Positions 31,148 through 39,893 of a DNA stretch of 64,000 nt are shown in pieces; position 1 is the first letter of the stretch; each line of letters begins with the position of its first letter. A program made the position numbers and the translations under genes. Source of the stretch: Prorocentrum cordatum (Eukaryota > Sar > Dinophyceae > Prorocentrales > Prorocentraceae). The stretch spans positions 86,428 through 150,427 of the forward strand of contig CAUYUJ010009580.1 in NCBI GenBank assembly GCA_963575745.1, in the 5' to 3' direction. Below the pieces are notes generated by a model. It did no database searches. It saw nothing but the letters and a program-made list of their open reading frames with translations, and was not told the origin of the DNA.

Positions 31148-31322
31148 CTCTCTTTTAAAGGGGCCCTGGGACACACAAAGAGATACCCACAAATAAAAGG
31201 ATGCCCCCCATATTTTGGCATATTACTTGGACTTCTGTCTCCCCCCCCCCACTTCCCATACTCTCCCATATTTTCTTGGGGATCGGGGATGAATTGTGTC
31301 TGTGTGTTTTTTTTCCTCTCCT
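31148..31322 (-). mobile_element. Family H introner-like element, copy H1
   Basis: About 175 bp related to H2 and H3: CTGGGACACACA near one end, TCCCATATTTTCTTGG and GAATTGTGTCTGTGTG near the other. Sense is probably minus: there it starts AGGAGAGGAAAAAAAACACA after an exon ending GAAGATC and ends in TGTGTGTCCCAG. If spliced it would use a GA donor and an AG acceptor, as known for dinoflagellate introns. Confidence 0.65.
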
Positions 31323-31327
31323 GATCT

Positions 31328-31522
31328 TCGGCATCCCCCCCGGCCACCGGCCCGAAGTGCTCCCGCTGGAACTGACAGCAGCCCGCCCGGCACTGGCCGC
31401 CCCGGGAGGAGGCGGCGCACAGCACCGGCACGTCGGGCCGCGCGGGGAAGCCCCGCTCCCGGCGCAGGCGCGCGAAGCCCTCCTGGCGGGGGGGCAGGCA
31501 GCGCACCACCGCCACCACTGAA
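31328..31522 (-). CDS. Candidate internal exon, function unknown
   Basis: Minus-strand translation RCLPPRQEGFARLRRERGFP continues through ARPDVPVLCAASSRGGQCRA to QFQREHFGPVAGGDAEDQ. It has mixed, cysteine-containing composition unlike the surrounding repeats. It is flanked directly by family H copies on both sides: H2 ends CCCCTTCAG before it and H1 begins at an AG|GAGAGG junction after it. Frame-3 reading gives no stop. No domain recognised. Confidence 0.5.
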
Positions 31523-31676
31523 GGGGAACTGGGACACACAGATAAATACGCACAAATAAAAGATTCCCCCTATTTTCCCCTATTTTCTGGGTTTCTGTCT
31601 TCCCCCCCACTTCCCATATTTTCGTATATTTTCTGGGAATCGACGAATGATTGTGTCTGTGTGTTTTTCCCCTCCT
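31523..31676 (-). mobile_element. Family H introner-like element, copy H2
   Basis: On the minus strand it begins TTCAGGAGGGGAAAAACACA and ends GTCCCAGTTCCCCTTCAG. TTCAG at both edges could be a remnant target duplication supplying both splice sites. The interior contains TGGGAAGTGGGGGGGAAG on the minus strand, as in H1 and H3. Confidence 0.65.
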
Positions 31677-31837
31677 GAACCACCCACCACCCACCCTGGG
31701 GGGTGCAGGAGGAGCCGCCGTGCGGGATGCGGGTGTGCACGACGTCCCGCGAGAGCGCGCGACGCGACATGCACCCACCACCACCACCACCACCACCACC
31801 ACCACCACCACCCCAGGCCCCTGACGTCGCGAGTTGT

Positions 31838-31905
31838 CCACAACGTCGACCCCCAGAGGTCTGGACACCTTCCCCGGGACCTGGTTTTTCACCCGGATTT
31901 GTTTT
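31838..31905. repeat. Family F repeat fragment, copy F4
   Basis: CCCCGGGACCTGGTTTTTCA followed by TTTGTTTTTTGGCGG; partial copy, plus orientation. Confidence 0.55.
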
Positions 31906-31936
31906 TTGGCGGAAGCGCGCCACCACCACCACCACC

Positions 31937-31967
<31 letters not shown>

Positions 31968-32027
31968 CGTGGAGGATGGAGGCGGAGGGTGGTCAGGCCC
32001 AGACCCCCTCTTGCTGTGAGAAAATCA

Positions 32028-32190
32028 CGGCGGGAGGTGTTTTTGTTTTCGCTATGTTCGGCCTCTGGGGGCCCTTACCAGGCCCCAGGACCGCCAGAAA
32101 ACGATTCAGGATGAAAAACCAGACCCAGGGAAGGGGTCCAGACCTCTCGGGGGTCGACGTTGCGTCGAAGTTGTGCTAAAATCACGACGC
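32028..32190 (-). repeat. Family F repeat, copy F5
   Basis: Minus-oriented: AAAATCACGGCGG, CCCTTACCAGGCCCCAGGAC, AACGATTCAGGATGAAAAAC and GGGGTCCAGACC in order. Confidence 0.65.
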
Positions 32191-32297
32191 CGGGGGCCTG
32201 GGGTGGTGGTGGTGGTTGGTATAAATCGCTTCAGGCGCTCTCGCGGGACGTCGTGCACACCCGCATCCCGCACAGCAATTCCTCCTGAATCCCCCAG

Positions 32298-32447
32298 GGT
32301 GGTGGTGGTGGTGGTGGTGGTGGTGGTGGTGGTGGTGGTGGTGGTGGTGGTGGTGGTGGTGGTGGTGGTGGTGGTGGTGGTGGTGGTGGTGGCGGTGGTG
32401 GTGGTGGTGGTGGTGGTGGTGGTGGTGGCGGTGGCGGTGGCGGTGGC

Positions 32448-32479
<32 letters not shown>

Positions 32480-32512
32480 TGGTGGTGGTGGCGGTGGTGG
32501 TGGTGGTGGTGC
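32298..32512. repeat. (GGT)n tract
   Basis: About 215 bp of GGT/GGC triplets. GGC-rich at about 32428-32475. Complementary to the CCA tracts at 31769-31970. Confidence 0.95.
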
Positions 32513-33313
32513 GCTTCCTGCTCCCAATCCTGCGAGGAGCTGGCGAGCAGATCAGGGCCGACGCCGTTGTGCTCGCAGAAGAGCCGCAAGCCACGGCACG
32601 AGCCGCCGCTTCTCGGAGCGGGCCTCCGAGGCCTGCCCTAAGAGCTAGCCCGGCGACTCCACTCCTCTTCGAGCCGGGCGGCTCCGCCCAGTTTTGCTCG
32701 GGCCCAGGGGCCTCCACAGATCGATGCGGCGCGAGAAACGGCGCAGAGAGATGGGGATCTAGGGCTACAGTCAAAGCGTCCACACCCCAGCTCAAAGTTA
32801 AGAGAATTCTACGTTCAGGAACTGGTCTTCACTCCAAGCGTGTTCTTAAGCCGTGGTCCAGGTGCACATATACGAACGTTATACCAAGAAAACGTCCTGG
32901 GTCCAGTCCAGATTCTTGATTTTCTTAAGCGAAATCTGAAGACTACGAAAGTAGGCACGTTTTCTTCAGATGTCTGATGACTGCCCGAAAGACAAGTGGC
33001 AAGGACGCAGGACCCCTGGAGGTGGAAGTTGAGCGTTGTTGGGCGGCGGGCGACCAGTGGAAACGGCAAAGGACGGGCCGCAGAGGCAAGGAAACGAGGG
33101 TGCCCTAGATGAAGGCGCGCGTCCTTACCGGGCTCACTGACTGTACGGTCGTGATTTGTCTCGACGGTTCAGTTCTGGTCAAGACATCGGGACTCGGGCC
33201 TCTTCGGTCGGCACTGGGCCCGCCTTCCCAGGAGACCGGAGGCCGTGACGTGCTCGGTGCAGGGGTGCCCAGACGCCCCGGACCTCCCTTCTGCGCACCC
33301 TGGGATCCTGCAA
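32513..33313. other. Unassigned region
   Basis: Mostly unique-looking. GAACTGGTCTTCACTCC to about 33000 is AT-richer than average. No domain, RNA or repeat family recognised. Confidence 0.3.
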
Positions 33314-33471
33314 CTCGGCGATCTGGCCACTGAGCGTCTCCATGGCGACTGGGGAGGCAAGGACTACTGAGCTGACAGAGCCTCCGTGTCCCAGCACACC
33401 GAACCCCGTCAGTTCAGCAATCCTCGCATCCCCCGTCGCCACGGAGACGCTCAGGGGCCAGATCGCTGAGC
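33314..33471. mobile_element. Foldback element U
   Basis: About 158 bp, almost entirely two 65-bp arms: left CTCGGCGATCTGGCCACTGA and right, read on the minus strand, CTCAGCGATCTGGCCCCTGA. Further paired words are GCGTCTCCATGGCGAC and GCGTCTCCGTGGCGAC. Both strands are open, with VSVATGDARIAELTG on minus. No target duplication found. Confidence 0.6.
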
Positions 33472-33484
33472 CAAAGGATCTCAG

Positions 33485-33665
33485 CAGAAGTAGAACAAGA
33501 AGGGAAGAGAAGCTTTTGGCGCTCCGCGCGGACTCCTTGGATCGGAGCGCGCAGCGCGCCAGGGGCGGCGCTGCAGGCGCCGCCGGGGGGGCCCAGCGCG
33601 GATCCAAGAAATCCGCGTGGCGCGCCCAAAGCTTATGTTTATGTAGTTTCTTCTTCGACAAAGGA
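33485..33665. mobile_element. Family O foldback element, copy O1
   Basis: About 180 bp. Arms contain AGCTTTTGGCGCTCCGCGCG (left) and CGCGTGGCGCGCCCAAAGC (right). The centre is GGCGGCGCTGCAGGCGCCG. Related to 53272-53478 and, in part, 37270-37390. Confidence 0.6.
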
Positions 33666-33689
33666 AAAGTAAACATAAAACGCTCGGAA

Positions 33690-33800
33690 ACTCTCGACCG
33701 ATTTCGACCTCCGAGGGCACTCACCAGGCCCAGGACGGTCCAAAAGCGACTCGGGATCAACGACTGGCCCTGGGGAACTGGCCGGGACTCCCTTCGGGGG
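33690..33800 (-). repeat. Family F repeat, copy F6
   Basis: Minus-oriented: CACTCACCAGGCCCAGGACG, AGCGACTCGGGATCAACGAC, CCCTGGGGAACTGGCC. Confidence 0.55.
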
Positions 33801-34000
33801 ACCCCGTACAGAAAGGCTGCAGAAACCTGGAACGCCAAAGACGTGACGAAGCCCCTTCTGGGCGCCAACAGCGCCCTGGGTGCACGAGGAGGGCCATAGT
33901 CACAACCGCGGAATGACCCAGGGGACAGCGAGCCTCTTCCGAACCCAAAGCGGCCCTTACTTCAGCACCTTGCCTCCAAAACAACCATGGCACCAGGGTT

Positions 34001-34222
34001 GTGTTGCTCCCATCGTACTTAAGGACCACACCCGATCAAAAATTCGAGCACCCAGAGCAGTATCGAAACAGTGTCTGCCCCACACGCTTGCGAAGTGTAG
34101 AAAGTTCATCGCCTCCCAGGGCCCGACACGTGAAAAAAATCCTGTTGCGATACTTTCTTGGTGCTCGAACTTCTTCCTTGTGATCAAGGCTAAAGCAGGT
34201 TGGAACATCATAACACCAGGGG
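34001..34222. repeat. Family I repeat, copy I2
   Basis: Same blocks as I1 (TGCTCCCATCGTACTTAAGG, CCCAGGGCCCGACACGTGAA, TAAAGCAGGTTGGAACATC). A TCC tract follows as at I1. Confidence 0.75.
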
Positions 34223-34349
34223 AGACGGGCCAGAGACGTCCGCGCGGAACTCCTCGAGAAGCTCCTGGCCGTGCCGTCTCTTGGCTCTTCTGGCTCGAGG
34301 CGGAGCCACGCGGGCCTGAACTGGCCCCCGCGGCGGGAGGCCTCTGGGG

Positions 34350-34918
34350 AGCGCCACCTCCTCCTCCTCCTCCTCCTCCTCCTCCTTCCTCCTCCTGCTC
34401 CTCCTCCTCCTCTCCTCCTCCTCCTCCTCCTCCTCCTCCTCCCCATCCACCTCCTCGTCCTCGGCCTCGTCCTCCTCCTCCTTCTCCTCCTCCTCCTCCT
34501 CCTCCTCCACCTCCTCCTCCTCCTCCTCGTCCTCCTCCTCCTCCTCCCTCCTCCTCCTCCTCCTCCTCCTCCTCCTCCCTCCTCCTCCTCCTCCTCCTCC
34601 TCCTCCTCCTCCTCCTCCTCCTCCTCCTCCTCCTCATCCTCATCCTCCTCCTCCTCCTCCTCCTCCTCCTCCTCGGCCACGTCCTCCTCCTCCTCCTTCT
34701 CCTCCCTCCTCCTCCTGCTCCTCCTCCTCCTCCTCCCTCCTCCTCCTCCTCCTCCTCTCCTCCACCTCCACCTCCCTCCTCCTCCTCCTCCTCCTCCTCC
34801 TCCTCCTCATCGTCCTCGTCCTCGTCCTCCTCCATCTTCTCCTTCTCCTCCTCCTCCTCCTCCTCCTCCTCCTCCTCCTCCTCCTCCTCCTCCTCCTCCT
34901 CCTCCTCCTCCTCCTCTG
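34350..34918. repeat. (TCC)n tract, left arm of a second inverted pair
   Basis: About 570 bp of TCC triplets with TCG/TCA variants. Complementary to the GGA tract starting 530 bp further on. Confidence 0.92.
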
Positions 34919-35449
34919 GGGAGCGTCACCCGCACCACGCTGGCCCTTGCCAGACCCGTCCTCTACCCAGGATCAGCGCGTGCACCCCTCAGATCCGAGG
35001 CTGCGAGATAGGTGCAGCATCGAGGCAGACCACGACCGGAGCCCTCAGCCGCCTCTGTCTGCTGCACTTTTCGATCCAGGCCGATCTGTGAGGGCCCTGG
35101 GGCCCGAAGCCGGGCGCAGACGCCCGGTGTGGAAAAAATGCAGCGCCCGGATCCGAGGGACGTGTCTCGTTCCGGAGAAGGGAGAATCATGGCATGTGAG
35201 CGACGAGAGGAGACCAGGCATTGCCCGAGATGGCACAGGGCTCTTACGCGGTGGCTTACGCGTGCCGACAGCGTGGCACATCGCGTGGAGAAGAGGGCGC
35301 CCACGCTCACGAGCGGACCTGCGCGGGCAGCTTGCGCGCGGATGTCGGCGCAGCCGACCCGTTTTCCTGTGCCGACCATGTGGCTCGTTCCAAAAATCGA
35401 GGGACAAGGATGGGGCACGTAAGAGGGAAGAAGCGGAGGAGGGAAACGC
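34919..35449. other. Spacer between TCC and GGA arms, with family J copy
   Basis: 35083-35172 is family J copy J2 (GGCCCGAAGCCGGGCGCAG, CGCCCGGTGTGGAAAAAATG, CGGATCCGAGGGACG). The rest is unique-looking with no recognised gene. 35240-35260 shares GCGGTGGCTTACGCG with 27520. Confidence 0.45.
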
Positions 35450-36330
35450 TTGAGGTTAGGAGGAGGACGGCGAGGTGGACGGCGAGGAGGAGGAGGACGA
35501 CGACGACGACGAGGCGGGGAAGAAGGAGGGGGAAGAGGAGGAGCAGGAGAAGGAGGAGGAGAAGGAGGAGCAGGAGGAGGAGGAGAAGGAGGAGAAAGAA
35601 CAGAAGGTGGAGGGAGGAGGAGGAGGAGCAGAAGGACGAGAAGGAGGAGGAGGAGGAGGAGGAGGACGAGGAGGAGGAGGGGCGGAGGAAGAGGAGGAGG
35701 AGGAGGGGGAGGAGGAGGAGAAGGAGGAGGAGGAGGCGAGAGGAGGAGAGGAGGAGGAAGGAGGAGGAGGAGGAGGAGAGGAGGAAGGAGGGGTAGGAGG
35801 AGGTGGAGGTGGAGGTGGAGGTGGAGGAGGAGGAGGAGGAGCAGAAGGACGAGAAGGAGAGGAGAGGAGGAGGAAGGAGGAGGAGGAGGAGGAGGAGGAG
35901 GACGGAGGAAGAGGAGGAGGAGGAGGAGGAGGAGGAGGAGAGAGGAGAAGGAGGTGGAGGGTGGAGGTGGAGGTGGGGGAGGAGAGGGGGAGGCGGAGGA
36001 GCAGGAGGAGGAGGAGGAGGTGTGAGGTAGAGTGGAGGTAGGAGGAGGAGGAGGAGGAGGAGGAGAGGAGGAGGAGGAGGAGGAGGAGGAGGGGGAGGAG
36101 GAGGAGGAGGAGGAGGAGGAGGAGGAGGAGGAGGAGGAGGAGGAGGAGGAGGAGGAGGAGGAGGAGGAGGAGGAGGGAGGAAGGAGGAGGAGGATGACGA
36201 CGAGGAGGAGGAGGTGGAGGAGGAGCAGGAGGTGGAGGAGGAGGAGGAGGAGGAGGAGGAGGAGGAGGAGGAGGAGAAGGAGGGGGAGGAGAAGGGGAGA
36301 GGGGGAGGAGGAGATGGGGGGAGAAGGATC
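35450..36330. repeat. (GGA)n tract, right arm of the inverted pair
   Basis: About 880 bp of GGA triplets with GAA, GCA and GTG variants. On the minus strand this is a polypyrimidine tract directly downstream of LRR exon 36345-36461, so it probably lies in an intron of that gene. Confidence 0.92.
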
Positions 36331-36344
36331 GGCGTGGTGCACAC

Positions 36345-36461
36345 CTGGCGCCCACCCTGGGCCTGCGGAGGGTAGGTGGCCCGGCCGCCGCGGCCCGCGC
36401 CCGCCATCGCTCCCACGAGCGCCAGCGCCGCCCCGCGGTCGAGCCGGTTGTGAGACAGGTG
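36345..36461 (-). CDS. LRR gene exon, downstream half of a split repeat
   Basis: Minus strand, continuing after element G2: ELHLSHNRLDRGAALALVGA. With the upstream piece PIEEL it gives IEELHLSHNRLDRGAALAL, a good match to the ribonuclease-inhibitor-type LRR pattern LxxLxLxxNxL. A donor GCGCCAG|GTGTGC near 36344 is a plausible exon end. Such LRRs mediate protein binding; the full protein and role are unknown. Confidence 0.6.
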
Positions 36462-36708
36462 GAGCTCCTAGAGGCCTCCTGGGTGGGGTCCGAATAGATG
36501 GGATCGACGGATCGGGCCGCATCGCCGATGCATCGCCGATGTATCCGCGATGCATCGGCGATGCATCGGCAACGTCGGCGACGCATCCGCGACGTCGGCG
36601 TGGGGAAAATCAGGCTTCGCATCGAGCCGCATCGTCGATGCATCGGCGATGCGGCGCGATCCTCCGACCCCATCTACTCGGACCCCATCTAGGAGGCCTA
36701 GAGCTCCT
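36462..36708 (-). mobile_element. Family G introner (copy G2) inside an LRR exon, with 8-bp target duplication
   Basis: Element 36470-36700 is flanked by GAGCTCCT at 36462-36469 and 36701-36708. Its ends are long inverted repeats (left AGAGGCCTCCTGGGTGGGG, right, read on the minus strand, TAGGCCTCCTAGATGGGG), with GCATCGCCGATGCATCG arms inside. On the minus strand the duplicated AGGAGCTC gives AG|GAGCTC at both junctions. Removing one copy plus the element restores an in-frame LRR. Unspliced, a TAG stop follows directly. This implies a GA-AG intron made by insertion. Confidence 0.8.
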
Positions 36709-36737
36709 CGATCGGGTTCGGGTTGTCGCGGATGTAC
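36709..36737 (-). CDS. LRR gene exon, upstream half
   Basis: Minus strand RYIRDNPNPIEEL, running into the G2 junction. The upstream boundary is uncertain: a possible acceptor is GCCCGGAG|GTACATCC at about 36738. The open frame continues further upstream through tandem repeats. Confidence 0.55.
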
Positions 36738-36866
36738 CTCCGGGCAGCCCAGGAAAGGTATGTACTTGGAGGTGCCTGCGGGCAGCGCAGGAGAGGTACT
36801 TGGGAGGTGCCTGCGGGCAGCGCAGGACAGGTACTTAGCAGGTACCCGCGGGCAGCGCAGGAAATG
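36733..36866. repeat. Tandem ~36-bp repeat carrying a splice-acceptor-like motif
   Basis: About four units with GGTGCCTGCGGGCAGCGCAG and GTACTTG. On the minus strand each reads CTGCGCTGCCCGCAG|G, so the putative 3' splice region of the LRR intron is duplicated several times. Confidence 0.6.
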
Positions 36867-36884
36867 CCTCTCATTGGCGGCACG

Positions 36885-37080
36885 CCCCGGGGGGAAGTCA
36901 GAGGGGGCGGGCCTTCGCAGAAGGCTCGGAAGGCCTCTGGCCTCCTGAGAGACCTTCTGGGCCCTCTCCGGAGACGCAGAAAACTCCCCAAAGGCGGGAC
37001 GGCTTCTGAAAAGCCCCGCCGCCTTCTGAGAAGGCCTGCTCGTGAGGGCGGTAATGGGGGGTGGCCTGAATGGGGGGGAA
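36885..37080. repeat. Family N foldback sequence, copy N2
   Basis: GGGGCGGGCCTTCGCAGAAG, GGCCTCCTGAGAGACC, AAGCCCCGCCGCCTTCTGAG; similar order to N1 at 17765. Confidence 0.55.
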
Positions 37081-37269
37081 AGAAAACAACCCTAAAAGGG
37101 CCCTTGAAGGCTCCTTTTGGGCACCAGCTGAACCCCTTTCGGCTTATTTTCGTCACCCCCAATGCGGGTCTCCCCCAGTTACCACCCGCCCGAGCAGGCC
37201 CTCTCACTTCCCCCACCCCCCCACCCCGGCCCGCCGCCCACTGAGGGACAGCGGACATGGGGCACTGGG
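37081..37269. other. Unassigned spacer
   Basis: C-rich near 37205-37235. No gene recognised. Confidence 0.3.
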
Positions 37270-37390
37270 CCATGGAGGAGTTAGAAGAAGGAAAAACGCC
37301 ATAAACATAAACTTGTGGCACTGGTCCAAGAAATCCGCGCGGGGCGCCAAAAGTTTACATGGATTGCGTGTCTGCTTCTTCTTTATTCAC
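37270..37390. repeat. Family O, partial copy O2
   Basis: CCATAAACATAAACTTGTGG, CCAAGAAATCCGCGCGGGGC and GCTTCTTCTTTATTC correspond to arms of O1. The GC-rich centre is missing. Confidence 0.45.
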
Positions 37391-37699
37391 TCGTTCCTCT
37401 TATCAGTAGTATTCGTATCGTTGCTGTTCGTAGTATTATTGTTCATGTTATGATCCCTCTTATTATCATCATTATTTGTATTGTTTGATTCGTTTGTCTT
37501 CCGCTGTTTATGTTCTACGTTGATGGCTTTTTCTTCGAGAAGCATCGACCCGGGATCGGCCATACCTTGCAAACAGCTCGGCGATGGGCCCCCGCATGCG
37601 AGACAACGCGGGTTCCCGTGGGCGAGGTGGGCCGTCGGGCCCCACAGTATAGATCGGCGGCGACGGATCGGCCAGCGGCGACCCCCCCCCTTGGCCAAA
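37391..37699. other. Unassigned spacer with TTATT-rich left part
   Basis: 37385-37480 is AT-rich (GTATT/TATTATC words). The remainder is GC-rich and unique-looking. Confidence 0.3.
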
Positions 37700-37749
37700 G
37701 ATGGCCCCTGAACCTCGCCGGCGCGGTCGCGGCGTCGGGGGGGGGGGAT
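37700..37749 (-). CDS. Degenerate LRR exon fragment
   Basis: Minus strand PDAATAPA just after intron A2, matching TPDAATVLA in the 45488-45544 exon, with the same GCGAG|GT donor. A poly-C run near the start disrupts the frame. Probably a decayed paralogue of the 45-kb gene. Confidence 0.45.
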
Positions 37750-37968
37750 CTGGTGGGACCCACAAGGACATACTAATACTAGATGTCCTACTTGGAGGCG
37801 CGCGTCCGACCCGAACATAAAGTATACCCACCTTGTAGTACATCGTTTCCCGAGCGGTGTGGCCAGAAAGCGCCCGCCACGACGCATATACTGTAAGATT
37901 TCTCGGTGCGCGCGTCGCCCCTGAGGGGGCGACGCACATATAGTACAAGTATGTTGGGGTGACGCCGA
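37750..37968 (-). mobile_element. Family A introner, copy A2
   Basis: 219 bp in the same exon context as A3, ending CCCACCAG on the minus strand. Shared 3' tail with TAGTATGTCCTTGTGGG. Minus-strand start is ATCGGCGTCACCCCAAC. It contains a small GC hairpin around GTCGCCCCTGAGGGGGCGAC. Confidence 0.78.
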
Positions 37969-38003
37969 TCTGGCTCTGGCAAAGAGGGCATTCAGCAGGA
38001 GCT
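37969..38003 (-). CDS. LRR exon fragment upstream of A2
   Basis: Minus strand VELLLNALFARAR, comparable in position to VHALVETMLSFK in the 45-kb gene. It is followed upstream by family E copy E3. Confidence 0.4.
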
Positions 38004-38004
38004 C

Positions 38005-38116
38005 CACCACAAGGAACCTCCCACGAGAAGCCCAGGCCTGAGACCCAAGGGCGTCCTTGGACTTGCGGCGAAGCCCAGGGCACCCTGGAGGCAAGCAGGG
38101 TGCCTCTTGGCATGGG
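38005..38116. repeat. Family E repeat, copy E3
   Basis: Starts GGAACCTCCCACGAGAAGC and ends in the GCACCCTG/CAGGGTGC stem. Directly next to an LRR exon fragment, which raises the possibility that E is also an intron. Confidence 0.7.
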
Positions 38117-38280
38117 TTCCCGCTGCAACGCGGCACGGGCGAAAACTGTCAGAGTCCACGCGCGCCCCCAGGGGGGGGGGTTCAGCACCACTCCGACAAG
38201 TCCGCGCGGACCTCCGCACGTGTAAGTTGATGCAGAAATCACATACAAAACATACACTGTGGAAAGCCCACGCACACAAT

Positions 38281-38284
38281 AACG

Positions 38285-38322
<38 letters not shown>

Positions 38323-38330
38323 CATTTTAC
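38281..38330. repeat. (CAA)n tract
   Basis: About 13 CAA triplets at the left edge of the family C array. Confidence 0.92.
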
Positions 38331-38604
38331 CCGAACGCTCAGTGTTCTCTCCAGTGCCAGGGTTTTCATGCGACGCCAGCCAATACCCCCACTTCGTGGG
38401 GGGGCAATGCAAGCTCTACCAAACATCCACACGACTCTCGGGAACCACCCACACCCAGCTTCCCGCCCTATGACGTCAGGACACTTCACTTCGTGGCGCG
38501 CGGACGATCGTGGATACTACACTGGCGTGGAGTACACACCCGCAGAGGTTGATCACTTGTTTGGGCCCCGCATGTGCCCCGCATCGTGCATTCGTTGCGC
38601 ATGA

Positions 38605-38705
38605 CATAGAGAGAGCAACACAGAGAGAGAGAGAGAGCAAGACAGAGAGACAGAGAGAGAGAGAGAGAGCAAGACAGAGAGCCAGAGGAGAGAGAGATAG
38701 AAAGA
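38605..38705. repeat. (GA)n-rich tract
   Basis: GAGA runs mixed with GACA, inside the extra segment of unit C1. Confidence 0.85.
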
Positions 38706-38970
38706 GATTCGTCACATGTGTGAGGCAACCTGAGAAGATGTGGTACACGGTACACGTGAGATGGTACGCACTGCCAAGATAGTTGGTCACATTTTTGGGG
38801 CAATTTCCTGGGAAGGCGATGAAGCAGACAAAGAGCGAGATAGATGTGTTCATATGATAGATATGAAGCAGAGAAAGAGCGAGAGACATAGAGAAGGAGA
38901 GAGAGAGGAGTCGGTCACATCTTTAGGGCAACTTCCTGAGGGATGTGGGAGGACACAAGAGAGAAGGTAT

Positions 38971-39087
38971 CGTTGTCCCGATGGTTGTCTCGATGGTTGC
39001 CCCGATGGTTGTCCTGATGGTTATGGTTGTCCCGATCGTTTTCCCGATGCTGGTCCAAATGGTTGTCCCGATGGTTGTCCCGATGGC
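38971..39087. repeat. 12-bp minisatellite GGTTGTCCCGAT
   Basis: About ten copies, several perfect. 12 bp is four codons, so frames stay open. Confidence 0.88.
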
Positions 39088-39840
39088 AGGCGCGCGAACC
39101 CCGTTGCAAAGATGCGAAAGTAGCTCGCGCGAGCTCATGTAACATAAATGTTGGAAAACCATTGGTTTTTTGAGAACGGACAGCGCGCGCGGGTGGAAAT
39201 TTTGAAAAGTCGTGCAGGTGTTTTTCGAGGACCTACGGTGCGATTCGTGTGATTTTATGATGCGCGGTGCTAAAATTCTTAAAAACCCAATGATTTTTGG
39301 AGATTTCGGCGTGCGCGCGCGAAGAAAAAACGAATATGTCCCGCATGGTATTATTTGACAGGGATGATGGCCCTGGCAGGTGCGCAAACGTTGTCGCAGA
39401 AGTTCGAAAAAGTTGCTCGCAAAAGCCCGTTTGACAGAATTGTTTAAAAAGTGTTGGTTTTCCTACGAATCCGCAAGAGCGCGCGGAAGAACATTTTGAC
39501 ATTTTTTTCTTAAAAAACCATTGGGTTTTTGATGTTTTTATGTTAAAATCGCTTACGAAACCTAAGGTTTTGGAAGGATTTCGTCTTGCGCGCACGAATG
39601 TCCACTTTACCTTATTTTTTGCAAGGGATTCTTGCAATTTGATCAAGTAAGAACAAGAATTTTCATTTTATAGTGTTTTTTGCAAGGGAAAACGGAGTAC
39701 AACAAAACAACCGGATCCGGTAATAATTCACTTTTCTGAAGCTTTCGCTAAAAAATGATGAAAATGTAGCTGCGGCCTAGGTTTTGGAGGGGGGTCGCGC
39801 ACCAGGGGCCCCAACAATAATTATTCTTTAGAAGTAATAA

Positions 39841-39845
39841 TGTTC

Positions 39846-39893
<48 letters not shown>

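Larger units (their letters stand above)
31690..32310. repeat. Foldback: inverted copies around F repeats and CCA tracts
   Basis: 31705-31760 (GTGCGGGATGCGGGTGTGCA, then CGACGTCCCGCGAGAGCGC) occurs inverted at about 32235-32280. Between them lie CCA tracts (31769-31812 and 31917-31970) and two F-family pieces in opposite orientation. The whole could fold on itself. Confidence 0.7.
38331..39840 (+). repeat. Family C satellite unit 1, with internal insertion
   Basis: Starts with GTGCCAGGGTTTTCAT and a CCCCCACTTCGTGGGGG hairpin. The normal unit resumes at CGGCGTGCGCGCGCGAAG (about 39307). About 750 bp between (38540-39300) are absent from units 2 and 3 and hold a (GA)n tract and a 12-bp minisatellite. 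Confidence 0.75.

Noticed and set aside
38968-39090. Possible CRISPR array
   Set aside because: The 12-bp units are contiguous with no unique spacers; a minisatellite.
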